Positions 1 to 8,853 of a stretch of 64,000 bases of DNA are shown one piece after another. The DNA is taken from NCBI RefSeq assembly GCF_021603645.1, contig NZ_BQHJ01000002.1:372001-436000 (forward strand), written 5' to 3'. Position 1 is the stretch's first letter. The number at the start of each line of letters is the position of its first letter. Source of the stretch: Pseudomonas pseudonitroreducens (GTDB lineage: Bacteria > Pseudomonadota > Gammaproteobacteria > Pseudomonadales > Pseudomonadaceae). Below the pieces are notes generated by a model. The model ran no database searches and was not told the DNA's origin. It saw nothing but the letters and a program-made list of their open reading frames with translations. The translations under genes were made by a program, and so were the position numbers.

Positions 1-79
1 CGCAGGTCGAAATCGCCGCGGATAATACCATAGCCGCCCGCTGCGACTTGCGCCGGGCACCGGGCGGTCACGGCAATCT

Positions 80-1492
80 CTACGGGACTTTGCGCACCCA
101 GAACAACTCGTGGCGCCGCACCGCCTTGCGGAAGAACTCGTCGTCGCCGGTGACCGGCCATTGGCGCCCGGCGAGCACGCGCTGAATCAGCCGGCGCAGG
201 CGCTTCTTGCCGGTCAGCGGGGTCTGCAGGTCGTGTTGCAGGGCCAGGGCCTGGGCCTTGTCGATGCGCGCCGCGGGATCCAGCACCGGGCTCCACAGCG
301 GGTCGGCCGGCAATGCCTCGATACAGGGTGGCAGGGCGATGCCGCCGTCCGCCGGGCCCATGGGCCAGCGGTCGTTGTCGTGCAGGTGGTTGGCGTAGAG
401 CAGCAGGGCCTGCGGCTTCCAGCTGCTGCGGCCGATCGCCTCCAGCGTCGCGCGGGTGGCGTGCACGTGGTCGGCGTGGGGGTCCAGCTCCGGGTGCGCG
501 GTGAGGATCACTTCCGGGCGGATGTGCTCGATGAGCGTGGTCAGGTCAGCCACCAGGTTGAGCCAGGTCGGCGCGCCGTCGCTGTCACCCGGCAGGGGGA
601 ACGGATTGAAGCCGCGCACGCTGCGGATGTCGGTCTCGCCGGACTCTTTCGAGCCGAACGCCTGGCTCGGCTCGGCCGCCATGGCCGGCAGTTGCAGGCA
701 GTAGTAGCCCAGCTGCACGCAACGCTCGGCCGGCACGCCGCCCCAGAGCGGAGCGGCAATGCTGTCCCAGGTCCGCAGGCGGCCTTTCAGGCGCGCCGCA
801 GCGGCCTTGTCCAGACCCAGGCGCTGGTAGTGCTCGGCCTCGATCTCGCCCTGGGTCAAGGTAACGATCCAGGCCTCCGGGCAGCGGCTGTACTGGCCAA
901 AGGCGGCCAGTTCGGCATCGTCCGCGTGGGGCGCGATGATCAACAGGCGCTTCTGTGCGTAGTCCGGATTATGGAAGGCATGCAGCACACCGTGCTGCGC
1001 CAGCCGGCAATGGCGGCCGCGAATGCGCAGATGTCCGGCGCGCAGCGCTTCGCCCTGGCCGGAGAGGTTGAGGTAGCGCTTGCCGCTGACGCCGCGCTCG
1101 AAGTCCTGACGATCAACCTCGACGCCCTCGATCAGCACCTGCGGGTCGAGCCAGCGGCCGAGCAGCGAGGCCTTCACCTCGATCTCCAGCACCAGCGTTT
1201 CCTCGTTCTCCGGCAACGCGCCGGTGGCTACGTGCAGGCCGTGCGAGCCAAGGGACACCGGCAGGGCGACGGAGCCCTCGGGGAAGTCGTAGCGGTAGTC
1301 ATCGCGCGGCGAATAGAACAGGTGGTCGGCAAACCAGGCTTCATGGGCGAGCCAGCCGAGAAACACGGCCAGCGGCACGCTCCACCAGGGCGCGAAGATG
1401 CCCAGCAGGATCAGCGCCAGCAAGGCGACGAGCAGGACCGCGCGCTTCTTGCGGCGGTGCTGTTTGAGCAGTTGCTGCTTGCGGGCGCTCAT
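80..1492 (-). CDS. dnpA: PIG-L family de-N-acetylase, DnpA-like, membrane anchored
   Basis: A 470-residue protein. Two hydrophobic segments (about residues 17-33 and 36-50) anchor it in the inner membrane, followed by a PIG-L/LmbE zinc de-N-acetylase domain. The metal motif APHADDAE (H189, D191, D192, E194) and a second HPxxDPHADH motif near residue 340 are both visible, so the active site looks intact. PIG-L enzymes remove N-acetyl groups from amino sugars. The P. aeruginosa relative DnpA sits in the LPS core cluster and has been tied to antibiotic persistence. Here it lies downstream of mig-14 on the same strand, separated by a 153-base gap with a REP pair. The family call is firm; the orthology and substrate are inferred. 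Confidence 0.85.
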   Translation of the reverse strand: MSARKQQLLKQHRRKKRAVLLVALLALILLGIFAPWWSVPLAVFLGWLAHEAWFADHLFYSPRDDYRYDFPEGSVALPVSLGSHGLHVATGALPENEETLVLEIEVKASLLGRWLDPQVLIEGVEVDRQDFERGVSGKRYLNLSGQGEALRAGHLRIRGRHCRLAQHGVLHAFHNPDYAQKRLLIIAPHADDAELAAFGQYSRCPEAWIVTLTQGEIEAEHYQRLGLDKAAAARLKGRLRTWDSIAAPLWGGVPAERCVQLGYYCLQLPAMAAEPSQAFGSKESGETDIRSVRGFNPFPLPGDSDGAPTWLNLVADLTTLIEHIRPEVILTAHPELDPHADHVHATRATLEAIGRSSWKPQALLLYANHLHDNDRWPMGPADGGIALPPCIEALPADPLWSPVLDPAARIDKAQALALQHDLQTPLTGKKRLRRLIQRVLAGRQWPVTGDDEFFRKAVRRHELFWVRKVP

Positions 1493-1645
1493 GATCGTTC
1501 TCCGTTAAAACCAATCGCGGACGAAGTTCGCTCCCGCAATCAGGTAAGGGCGTTGCAGGTGGGCTGTAGGAGCGAGCTTGCTCGCGAACCCAACTCTGCG
1601 GCTGAGCTATTCGCGAGCAAGCTCGCTCCTACGAAGAGCCTGAAG
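1493..1645. repeat. REP pair (inverted) between mig-14 and dnpA
   Basis: Two copies of the GTAGGAGCGAGC...GCTCGCGAA Pseudomonas REP lie head to head at 1566-1588 and 1610-1632. They are perfect 23-base reverse complements, so the pair can form a large cruciform or a transcript hairpin. Each copy is also an internal imperfect palindrome (GAGCGAGCTTGCTCGC). The position between two same-strand genes suggests mRNA end-protection or attenuation. Nothing else was seen in this gap. Confidence 0.85.
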
Positions 1646-2542
1646 TCAGACCTGGAACACCGGCACGCGGTGGCACCAGCGATCCTTGTACTCGCGGTCG
1701 GCGCGGCCGAAGGAATAGCGCAGCGGCTTGCCCAGCGCCTCGGCCTCGGCCCAGGCCTCTTGCGTATTGACGAAACTGAGCACGCTGCCGGGGCTGAACT
1801 CGCGGTTTTCCGGAGCCACGCCGCCGTTGATGTACTCGACGCTGATCCACTTCGGCGCCTCGACCCGATAGAGAATCTGGATCGCTACCGGCTCGCCGTC
1901 CAGGCGTACCAGGGAGCCACGCATGAATTCGCGCATCAGGCTGAACACTTCGGCCAGCCGCGCCTTGCCCGGCACCTCGAACTCCCAGCGGCGCTGGAAC
2001 AGGTCGGCATAAATGCGCGCCTGCTCCTCGGGGCTCAGCTCGCTCATGGGCTGCAGCACGCCGCCCGCCTCTTCCAGCAGGCGCTGTTCGCGGCGCTGGT
2101 TGTAGCGGAACTTCTTCGAGAAATCGGCCGGCGCGCGGTTCATCGCCAGTTGCTCGGGTTGCTCGCGGGCGTCGCCAACCTGCTCGCGATTGAGCTCGGA
2201 GAGGTAGCGCACCTGATGGCGCAGCTCGATGCGCGCGCCTTCGGCGATCGGCAGGATGATCTCGGCATTGCCCAGGTCGAACAGCGCCTTCCTGCCCTCA
2301 CGCTTGAGCACGTCCTTGGACAGCGCCAGGTGGCGCCCCCAGGTCGGTACGGCAGCGCGCAGCTCGTTGCCTTCGAACCAGCCCAGGTAGCGCACCGCAA
2401 TGCCGGCCAGGCCGGCCAGGCGTTCGACTACATCCGGGTGGGTGGCGACGCTGCCGCCGAAGCGCTGCCAGGCGGCGGCATAGTCGGCCGCCGCGATGGG
2501 CGTCCAGCCGCGTTCGCGGAAGAATCGCAGTCGGTTCAGCAT
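1646..2542 (-). CDS. Mig-14 family protein (GNAT/FemAB-like)
   Basis: A 298-residue soluble or peripheral protein of the Mig-14 family, whose fold resembles the FemAB/GNAT acyl- and aminoacyltransferases. The recognisable regions are the N-terminal RGWTPIAAADYAAAWQRFGG stretch and the C-terminal GNAT-like core containing REFSPGSVLSFV. Family knowledge: Mig-14 contributes to resistance to cationic antimicrobial peptides in Salmonella and Pseudomonas; its biochemical reaction is not settled. It starts 22 bases after the msbA stop on the same strand, so it is probably co-transcribed with msbA. In PAO1, as I remember it, mig-14 lies on the other side of the core cluster, so its position here is rearranged. 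Confidence 0.8.
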   Translation of the reverse strand: MLNRLRFFRERGWTPIAAADYAAAWQRFGGSVATHPDVVERLAGLAGIAVRYLGWFEGNELRAAVPTWGRHLALSKDVLKREGRKALFDLGNAEIILPIAEGARIELRHQVRYLSELNREQVGDAREQPEQLAMNRAPADFSKKFRYNQRREQRLLEEAGGVLQPMSELSPEEQARIYADLFQRRWEFEVPGKARLAEVFSLMREFMRGSLVRLDGEPVAIQILYRVEAPKWISVEYINGGVAPENREFSPGSVLSFVNTQEAWAEAEALGKPLRYSFGRADREYKDRWCHRVPVFQV

Positions 2543-2564
2543 GCCTGGGAAATCCGCACCATCG

Positions 2565-4394
2565 TCATACCGGCTGCTCGACGCTCAGCTCGCCGCCATC
2601 CACCGGATCGTCGGCGAACTGACGGGCGTGCAGGCGGGCGTAATAGCCGTTCTGGGCAATCAACTGGTCGTGGGTACCGCGCTCGACGATCTGCCCCTGG
2701 TCCATCACCAGGATCAGGTCCGCCGCCTCGATGGTGCTCAGGCGGTGGGCGATGACCAGCGTGGTGCGGCCTTCCATGACCTTCTCCAGGGCGGCCTGGA
2801 TGTGCCGCTCGGACTCGGTATCCAGCGCCGAGGTGGCCTCGTCGAGGATCAGCACCGGCGCATCCTTGAGCAGCGCGCGGGCAATCGCCAGGCGCTGACG
2901 CTGGCCACCGGAGAGCATCACGCCGTTCTCGCCGACTTCGGTGTCGAAGCCTTCGGGCAGGCGGTCGATGAACTCGCGGGCGAAGGCGTCCTCGGCGGCC
3001 TTTTCCACCGCCTCGCGCGGCCTGCTGGCAAGGTCGCCGTAGGCGATGTTGTTGAGCACGCTGTCGTTGAACAGGTTGACCTGCTGGGTCACCAGGGCGA
3101 TGTGGCGGCGCAGGTTGCTCAACTTGTAGTCTTCGACGTCCGTGCCATCGAGCAGGATCTGCCCTTCGCTGTGGTCATAGAAGCGCGGGATCAGGTTGGC
3201 CAGGGTCGACTTGCCGCTGCCGGAACGACCGACCAGCGCCACCATCTGGCCCGGCTCGACGCTGAAGTTCAGCTCGTTCAGGACCTTTCGCTCGGTACCC
3301 GGGTAGGTGAAGCTGAGGTTCTTCACTTCCAGTCGGCCCTTGACGCGATCGCGCTCCAGGGTGCCGTTGTCCACTTCGGGCGTCTCGTCGAGTTGCTCGA
3401 AGATGCTCTCCGCACCCGCCACACCCTTCTGGATGGTGGAGCTGACTTCCGACAACTGGCGAATCGGCTTGGGCAGCAGGCCCGCCATGGAGATGTACGC
3501 CACCAGGTCACCGACCGTGGCATCCCCGCGCAACAGCAGCACGAAGTAGAGCAGCACAGCCATCGCACTGTAGATCACCAGCTGCAGCATCGGCGTGTAG
3601 ATCGCCGAGGTCTTGTTCATGCGCAGGTTCTTCTTGGTGTTCTCGCTGGTGACATTCTGGAAGCGCTGGCGCTCGTAGGTCTCGCCGCCGAAGCTGCGGA
3701 CCACGCGGTAGCCCTGGATGGTTTCGGAGGACACATGGGTCACGTCGCCCATGGCCACCTGGATCTTCTTGCTCTGCTTGCGGAACTTGCGGCTGGCGCT
3801 GGTCACCATCACGGCGATGATCGGCAGGATCGCCAGCATCACCAGGGTGAGCTTCCAGTTCATCCACAGCAGCGAGAGGAACAGGAAGACCACGGTCATC
3901 CCCTCGCGGATCACCACCTTGATGGCGTCGGTGGCGGCGCCGGTGACCATGGTCACGTTGAAGGTGATGCGCGAGATCAGATGGCCCGAGTTGTTGCTGT
4001 CGAAATAGCGGTTGGGCAGCGTCAGCAGGTTATTGAACAGGGCGATGCGCAGGTCCTGGACCAGGCCCAGGGAAACCTTGGCGATGAAGTAGTTGCCGAG
4101 GAACGAGCCGATGCCCTGCCAGACGGCGATCAGCACCACCAGCAGCGGAACCGCATAGAGCAGGGAGAGATCACGCAGCCAGGCCCAGGGGGCGTTGGGG
4201 AACAGCTTGGCATCCGGATGGGCCAGGCCGTCGACGAAGTACTTGAGGATGCCCGCCAGCATCGGCTGGGTCGCGGCGAAGATCAGGAAGCCGACGATAC
4301 TGAGCAGGAACATGCCGATGTACGGACGCACATAGGTCAGCAGTCGGAAGTAGATCTTCAGGCTCGAAGGCGCCTGGGGTTCTTTACCGGACAT
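2565..4394 (-). CDS. msbA: Lipid A export ABC transporter MsbA
   Basis: A 609-residue half-transporter that flips lipid A-core across the inner membrane using ATP. Six membrane helices occupy about residues 20-320. The ATPase follows, with Walker A GRSGSGKST, a Q-loop (ALVTQQV), signature LSGGQRQR and Walker B VLILDEATSALD with the H-loop AHRLST. Length and motifs match MsbA. It heads a minus-strand unit continuing into mig-14 and dnpA. An extended -10 element is visible 30-38 bases upstream. Other lipid flippases of the same exporter family are possible in principle, but the LPS core context makes MsbA the clear choice. Confidence 0.95.
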   Translation of the reverse strand: MSGKEPQAPSSLKIYFRLLTYVRPYIGMFLLSIVGFLIFAATQPMLAGILKYFVDGLAHPDAKLFPNAPWAWLRDLSLLYAVPLLVVLIAVWQGIGSFLGNYFIAKVSLGLVQDLRIALFNNLLTLPNRYFDSNNSGHLISRITFNVTMVTGAATDAIKVVIREGMTVVFLFLSLLWMNWKLTLVMLAILPIIAVMVTSASRKFRKQSKKIQVAMGDVTHVSSETIQGYRVVRSFGGETYERQRFQNVTSENTKKNLRMNKTSAIYTPMLQLVIYSAMAVLLYFVLLLRGDATVGDLVAYISMAGLLPKPIRQLSEVSSTIQKGVAGAESIFEQLDETPEVDNGTLERDRVKGRLEVKNLSFTYPGTERKVLNELNFSVEPGQMVALVGRSGSGKSTLANLIPRFYDHSEGQILLDGTDVEDYKLSNLRRHIALVTQQVNLFNDSVLNNIAYGDLASRPREAVEKAAEDAFAREFIDRLPEGFDTEVGENGVMLSGGQRQRLAIARALLKDAPVLILDEATSALDTESERHIQAALEKVMEGRTTLVIAHRLSTIEAADLILVMDQGQIVERGTHDQLIAQNGYYARLHARQFADDPVDGGELSVEQPV

Positions 4395-4423
4395 GGAGGA
4401 ATCGCACGCTTAAAAGGTCGGGG

Positions 4424-4432
4424 ATTATAACA
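4424..4432 (-). promoter_or_regulatory. Extended -10 element for msbA
   Basis: On the minus strand the sequence reads TGTTATAAT: a consensus TATAAT (4424-4429) preceded by TGn, which allows a weak -35. No good -35 is seen 16-18 bases upstream, as expected for an extended -10 promoter. It lies 30 bases upstream of the msbA start, in the 99-base gap to the divergent kinase gene. Confidence 0.45.
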
Positions 4433-4493
4433 CAGCGCTCTCGTTTGCCCGGCGGCTGGGCTACTATAGCCGGCTACCGTTCAGGGACCCGTT

Positions 4494-5141
4494 ATGCAAG
4501 ACCTCGCTCTCTCCGCTTACGAATCGCTGCGCGCTGGCGCCCAGGTTGTGGAAGCCGACAAGCATGGCGACAAGGTCCTGCGCCTGGCCGATGGCAACTT
4601 CCTCAAACTGTTCCGCCGCAAGCGCCTGATCTCTTCCGCGGCGTTCTATCCCTATGCGCAGCGATTCGCGGACAACGCCAGCACCCTGCACAAGCTGGGA
4701 GTGCCCTGCCCGCAGATCATCGGTGTCCATCGCATCACCGATATCGCCCGCGACGTCGTGCACTACCAGCCGCTGCCCGGCCTGACCCTGCGCCAATTGA
4801 TCAGCGCCGGCCAGACTGACGAGCAACTGCGCCAGCAACTCGGCTCGCTCATCGCCAGGCTGCACGACTGCGGGGTGTATTTCCGCTCGCTGCACCTGGG
4901 CAACGTCGTGCAGACCCCCGAGGGCGAACTGGGCCTGATCGACATAGCGGACATGAAGACCCAGCGCCGGGCGCTGAACCGACTGCAGCGCAAACGCAAC
5001 TTCGCCCATATGCTGCGCTACACGCAGGACAGGGCATGGCTGCTGGCAGACGGTGGGGCACAGCTCTGCCAGGGCTATCGGCAGGCCAGCGCCATGCCCT
5101 GGCCGCCCGGCTCACTGGAGCAAACGCTGCAGCAGCCCTAG
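4494..5141 (+). CDS. Small LPS-cluster kinase-fold protein (PA4998-like)
   Basis: A 215-residue protein with a reduced protein-kinase-like fold. Residues 133-137 read LHLGN (the His/Asn catalytic-loop pattern) and LIDIADMK (D150) replaces the DFG motif. The usual HxD catalytic Asp is not obvious. It resembles the small InaA/WaaP/toluene-tolerance kinases found in Pseudomonas core loci, and PA4998 holds the same place next to msbA. The likely substrate is a core sugar or lipid A-linked glycan, but this is inference. It diverges from msbA and converges stop-to-stop with the next gene: its TAG ends at 5141 and the opposing TGA begins at 5142. Confidence 0.7.
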   Translation: MQDLALSAYESLRAGAQVVEADKHGDKVLRLADGNFLKLFRRKRLISSAAFYPYAQRFADNASTLHKLGVPCPQIIGVHRITDIARDVVHYQPLPGLTLRQLISAGQTDEQLRQQLGSLIARLHDCGVYFRSLHLGNVVQTPEGELGLIDIADMKTQRRALNRLQRKRNFAHMLRYTQDRAWLLADGGAQLCQGYRQASAMPWPPGSLEQTLQQP

Positions 5142-6644
5142 TCAGGGCTGCTGTGCACCAGCTCGACGCAGGACGACATAAGTCTCGCCCTTGCGATTGT
5201 GGAAGGTCGCGAGCGGCACCAGCCCGCGCTTTTCCAGCGCCGGCAACTGCTCGCTGGCCTTGCGCTTGAGATCCAGCACGAAGTACTCGTAGGCCCCATT
5301 GCCGGTCAGCGCCAGCGCCTGATCGCTCTCCAGCCCCTCGCGGCCATACCCCCAGCCGGCGTAGTAACTCACCCGATTGTCATCCTGAAAGACACGCGCC
5401 GTCTTCGGCAGGTGCTCGCCTACCCAGTGACCGGCGTCGCGCAAGTGTGTCTTGGGCGCAGAAAACGACACCACGTTAGCCACGGCCATCAGCACCAGGA
5501 TCGTCACCAGGGCAATCCGGATGCGCGGCCAGCGCTGCGCCATCAGGCTCAGCCCCCAGGCAACCCGCGGCAGCAGGAGGAACGCGGCGAAGGCCACGTA
5601 GCGGCTCGACAGGAACAGGTGGCTCAAGGTGAAAACCAGCAACAACGCGATGTAGCCAAAGGCAGCGAGATCCAGCAGCAGCCAGCGGCTTTCCCGCTCG
5701 CGCCACTGCGCAGCGGTGCCCACGAGCAGCGGCACCAGCAGCACGCCAAAGGCACTGAGCACCTTGCTCGCCACGTAACCCAGCAGGCCGAAGAAGATGA
5801 TCTGCGGAGCACTGTCACGGGCATACTCGAAAGGCATCGCCCTCGCCACGCCATCCGCGAACACGTAGAAGTTATGCCAGACGCCCGACAGGTTCAGGTA
5901 GCCCACCAGGTCCGCCACTCGTCCCTGGGGCAACAGGCCATGCCGGCTGGCCCAGAGCAACGCAGCGGCGCCCGCGCCCACCAACGCCACGCCGGTGGCG
6001 AAGCGCAAACCACGACGCACAGGATCATCCCCGCGAGCCTTGAACACCTCCACCAGCGGCACGATCAGCAGCAGGTAGACGGCCTCGAAGCGAAACGCCG
6101 CCGCCAGGACGATAGCCAGGCCGGCCAATAACAAACTGCGCGGGCGGCGCTGTTGCAGCCAGCTCTGCATGTAGCACAGGCCGATCAGCGAGAACGCCCA
6201 GAAACCGTTCTCCCGCAGGATGTCACCGCGATATTCGTTGAATGCCGGGACCGCCAGCACGGCGAGGCAGGCCCAGGGCAGGACTTCCGGGCGAGTGCGC
6301 CGGACCAGGTCGACGCAGGCAACACAGGCGAGCGCAGTGAGCAACTCGCAGAACACCCGGGCGAGCAGTTCGAAGCTCAAGCCCGTCAGTTGGCTGGTCA
6401 GGCCCAGCAGCACGGAGAACCAGGGCCAGTCGAAGCGCTGTAACGCCCCGGTGACACCCTGCTGCTGGTAGATGCCCGCCAGATCCATGTACAGCGCTGC
6501 ATCACGCCCGATGATCGGGTTGCAGAGGGATGCAATCAATGACAAAACGAGGCTGGCAAGGAAAACGCACCACAGCAGCTTTCCTTCGCTGGCCGTGGAA
6601 AAAAACGAACGCCCGACTACATGACTACCCATGAAACCCTTCAT
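5142..6644 (-). CDS. GT-C type membrane glycosyltransferase
   Basis: A 500-residue polytopic membrane protein with roughly ten hydrophobic helices. The first external loop after helix 1 carries GRDAALYMDLAG (R47-D48), the place where GT-C enzymes (PMT/ArnT/GT39-like) keep their catalytic Asp. A second conserved-looking loop reads YRGDILRENGFW. The C-terminal 100 residues form a soluble domain. GT-C enzymes use polyprenyl-phosphate sugars on the periplasmic face, so a late LPS core or lipid A decoration is plausible. It sits where waaL is expected from the PAO1 order but is not an O-antigen ligase by sequence. Met5 is an alternative start. Acceptor and donor are unknown. Confidence 0.7.
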   Translation of the reverse strand: MKGFMGSHVVGRSFFSTASEGKLLWCVFLASLVLSLIASLCNPIIGRDAALYMDLAGIYQQQGVTGALQRFDWPWFSVLLGLTSQLTGLSFELLARVFCELLTALACVACVDLVRRTRPEVLPWACLAVLAVPAFNEYRGDILRENGFWAFSLIGLCYMQSWLQQRRPRSLLLAGLAIVLAAAFRFEAVYLLLIVPLVEVFKARGDDPVRRGLRFATGVALVGAGAAALLWASRHGLLPQGRVADLVGYLNLSGVWHNFYVFADGVARAMPFEYARDSAPQIIFFGLLGYVASKVLSAFGVLLVPLLVGTAAQWRERESRWLLLDLAAFGYIALLLVFTLSHLFLSSRYVAFAAFLLLPRVAWGLSLMAQRWPRIRIALVTILVLMAVANVVSFSAPKTHLRDAGHWVGEHLPKTARVFQDDNRVSYYAGWGYGREGLESDQALALTGNGAYEYFVLDLKRKASEQLPALEKRGLVPLATFHNRKGETYVVLRRAGAQQP

Positions 6645-7010
6645 CTCGGATATGAATCACCAGAAAGGCAGCATTCAGCAGTTTCCTGCTCAAAGAATCA
6701 ACCCGGACCAAGCACTCTCCCTCGCCTGAGACGCCGAAACGACGCTGGGCACAGGTTTTCCGGGGAGAACGCCGCAAGCGCATCTGACCGTCTGTAGAAC
6801 CTTGGATACAAGTCTTTCAACAGGATACTATTCGTCGCCCCGGAACAACTTGTGCAGCAGCACTCGCGTCGAGTCACTCCAGGGCCAAGCAGGCACAAGG
6901 CACTGCGACTTAACTTGAATTTGCTGTGACGAATGCCCCGGAGCAGATCGCAGCCTCGCATATTCTGATGCCAGCTAGTGGATGGACAGCTACGCAATGA
7001 CGCTCTTCTC
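6645..7010. other. Divergent intergenic region, 366 bases, no gene seen
   Basis: This is the spacer between two divergent glycosyltransferase genes. No credible ORF was found. A weak plus-strand promoter is possible: TTGGAT at 6802-6807, an 18-base gap, TACTAT at 6826-6831. It would give the GT2 gene a leader of about 170 bases. No strong hairpin or repeat was noticed. Confidence 0.4.
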
Positions 7011-7931
7011 ATGACAGCAAGACCACTGATCAGCGTTGTAATTCCCGCGTACAACTATGCGCACGTGCTTCGCCGCGCGGTCGAATCCGTCGCCGCTCAA
7101 CTGGATGAGCACAGCGAGTTGCTGATCATCGATGATGGCTCCTCGGACGATACGCCGGCGCTGATCGAGGCCCTTCATCACCAGTTCGGCAATTTCCGCA
7201 GCCTGCGCAAGGAAAACGGCGGGCTCGCCAGCGTGCGCAATCGCGGAATTGCCGAAACCCGAGGGGACTACCTGATCTTCCTCGACGCCGACGATGAAAT
7301 GGCGCCCGGGGCCTTGCGAGCCGCGCGTCAGCACATCGAGCAGTTCCCGCACAGCCGCATGGTGATTGGCGGCTACCTGGCAAAGACCTGCGGCCGAACG
7401 GTCGAGCGCACGCCCCAGGCGCTGCCGCAGACGCCGCAGGAACGGGTGCGCGGCTATCTCATCGACAAGAACATCAACCTCTCCAACGGTGCCTGCGTCA
7501 TGCATCGGGAGGTGTTCGAGCGCGGCCTGTATCCGGAGAACTTCCGCAATGCCGAGGACATCCCGGTGTTTGCGCAGGTGCTGGCCAGTTATCCCTGCAC
7601 CATCCTGGAAAAACCCCTGGCGACCATCCACCGCCACGATGACAGCCTGCGCCACCAGTTCCACTACTCGAAGCAGATCGGGGTGGAGCTGGTCGAGGAA
7701 GTCTTCCGACGCCTCGATGGCGATTGGCAGCGGCTGAGCAAGGCCTATTACACGCAACGCTGCCTGTCGCTGTTCCGCGAAGCCTACCTGACGGACGACG
7801 ACCCTTCGGCCAAACACTTCTTCCGCATGGCCCTCAAGCGCGATTGGCGAGTCGTTTTCAAGCTGTCCTATACGCGCAAGGCGCTGCGCCTCTGGCTCAA
7901 TGCCAAGCGCAGGAAGAAAGTCGCCAAGTAG
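7011..7931 (+). CDS. Family 2 (GT-A) glycosyltransferase, candidate WapR
   Basis: A 306-residue cytoplasmic glycosyltransferase. The GT2 core is clear: SVVIPAYN at residues 8-15, DDGSSDDT at 41-48 and the metal-binding LDADD at 91-95. The downstream segment with NAEDIPVFAQVL supplies the probable ED acceptor/catalytic-base motif. The C-terminus is strongly basic (KRRKKVAK) and may bind the membrane. The ATG at 7011 is preferred because the conserved beta strand begins at its residue 7; an in-frame ATG at 6978 would add 11 poor residues. In P. aeruginosa a GT2, WapR, adds the alpha-1,3-rhamnose needed for O-antigen capping at this locus, so WapR is a candidate identity, not proven. Confidence 0.8.
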   Translation: MTARPLISVVIPAYNYAHVLRRAVESVAAQLDEHSELLIIDDGSSDDTPALIEALHHQFGNFRSLRKENGGLASVRNRGIAETRGDYLIFLDADDEMAPGALRAARQHIEQFPHSRMVIGGYLAKTCGRTVERTPQALPQTPQERVRGYLIDKNINLSNGACVMHREVFERGLYPENFRNAEDIPVFAQVLASYPCTILEKPLATIHRHDDSLRHQFHYSKQIGVELVEEVFRRLDGDWQRLSKAYYTQRCLSLFREAYLTDDDPSAKHFFRMALKRDWRVVFKLSYTRKALRLWLNAKRRKKVAK

Positions 7932-7983
7932 GACCTTGCAACCTGCTCGACCCGACCGGGCTGGGCAGGTTCAGCGGATACCC

Positions 7984-7998
7984 GGCCCGCTCCGGGCC
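7984..7998. terminator. GC hairpin between convergent glycosyltransferase genes
   Basis: GGCCCG-CTC-CGGGCC forms a perfect 6-bp stem with a 3-base loop in the 81-base gap between two converging genes. The T tract is poor (TTC), so it is at best a weak bidirectional terminator. Confidence 0.4.
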
Positions 7999-8012
7999 TT
8001 CAGCCGCAGAAC

Positions 8013-8816
8013 CTAGAGAATGCCGTACCTGTCCAGCCAGGTGCGCAGCCGTGCGCCCTTGTGGAAGTATCGATTCTCGCGCTTGCCCATGGAGCGCTTG
8101 GGTGAGAATGGCTCCTCGGCGAACTGCCCGTCGATGCGCACCCGCGAGGCAGTGGTATCCATCAGGCAGACCCGCGCGCCGTGGCGCTGCAAGGCGAACT
8201 TCAGCAGGCGCTCGGAGTGCAGCGAGCGTCCGCTTGCATCACAGAAGTTCAGCATTTCCTCGGCCCGGCAGCCGTAGGCCCGGTACATCTCGCGACCACA
8301 GATGGCAAAGCGGTCGTTGAGCCCGCCCCACCACTGCCAGTTCGGCACATAGACGTTCTTGCGGCGCCGCTGTGGCTGGTCAAACACATAGCCTGGCAAC
8401 GGGTCGTGGAAGAAGATATCCGGACGGACATACACGACGAAGTCCGGATCCGTCGGCGCCAGCAGCGAAGTCACCTGGTGCAGGGAATTGAGCTGGTGAA
8501 TCAGGTTGCGGATGGAGCGAAAATCATCCTTCCAGGTATCCCCGCGCTGCTTTATCGCTTCGAAATTCCAACGCTCGAGGCAAAGCTCCGGCTCTTCGAT
8601 CAGACCGGTCATCCCCTGGAAAGGAGCGAAGTTCTCCTCGCCCAGCACACCCGCCTCGCCGGAACGGGGGTTGAACACCTGCTGCAGGCGATAGAGATGG
8701 TAGAAGCACGACACCTGCGCAGTGGCCGGCAGAGCCTGCAGGACGTTGCGCTGAATCTGCGGAAAACACAGGTCGGAATTGCGCGGAATACCAAAGAAGG
8801 CGACGGCAATCTTCAC
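8013..8816 (-). CDS. Unknown LPS-locus protein, probable GT-A-like glycosyltransferase
   Basis: A 267-residue protein when started at the GTG at 8816, which has a GGAG sequence eight bases upstream; longer starts would overlap the preceding gene. The N-terminus MKIAVAFFGIPR looks like a nucleotide-sugar-binding beta strand. Mid-protein PDFVVYVRPDIFFHDPL resembles a degenerate DxD-type motif (R-P-D) after a hydrophobic strand, and VYVPNWQWWGGLNDRFAICG looks like an acceptor loop. No signal or membrane segment is present. It is the last gene of the minus-strand core operon, 37 bases after the previous stop. I do not recognise a named family; the function is a guess from context. Confidence 0.6.
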   Translation of the reverse strand: MKIAVAFFGIPRNSDLCFPQIQRNVLQALPATAQVSCFYHLYRLQQVFNPRSGEAGVLGEENFAPFQGMTGLIEEPELCLERWNFEAIKQRGDTWKDDFRSIRNLIHQLNSLHQVTSLLAPTDPDFVVYVRPDIFFHDPLPGYVFDQPQRRRKNVYVPNWQWWGGLNDRFAICGREMYRAYGCRAEEMLNFCDASGRSLHSERLLKFALQRHGARVCLMDTTASRVRIDGQFAEEPFSPKRSMGKRENRYFHKGARLRTWLDRYGIL

Positions 8817-8853
8817 AGCCCGACTCCGCTGAAAAAGTTCGACTGACAGCCGC

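Noticed and set aside
1-79. Possible start or promoter of another gene (hldE) at the left edge
   Set aside because: Only 79 bases are available; a TATTAT-like sequence on the minus strand is visible but no coding region can be supported.
110-2755. Long plus-strand open frame (881 codons) over dnpA and mig-14
   Set aside because: It is antisense to two well-supported genes, has biased low-complexity composition (Q, R, A, G, V) and no recognisable domain; typical GC-rich shadow frame.
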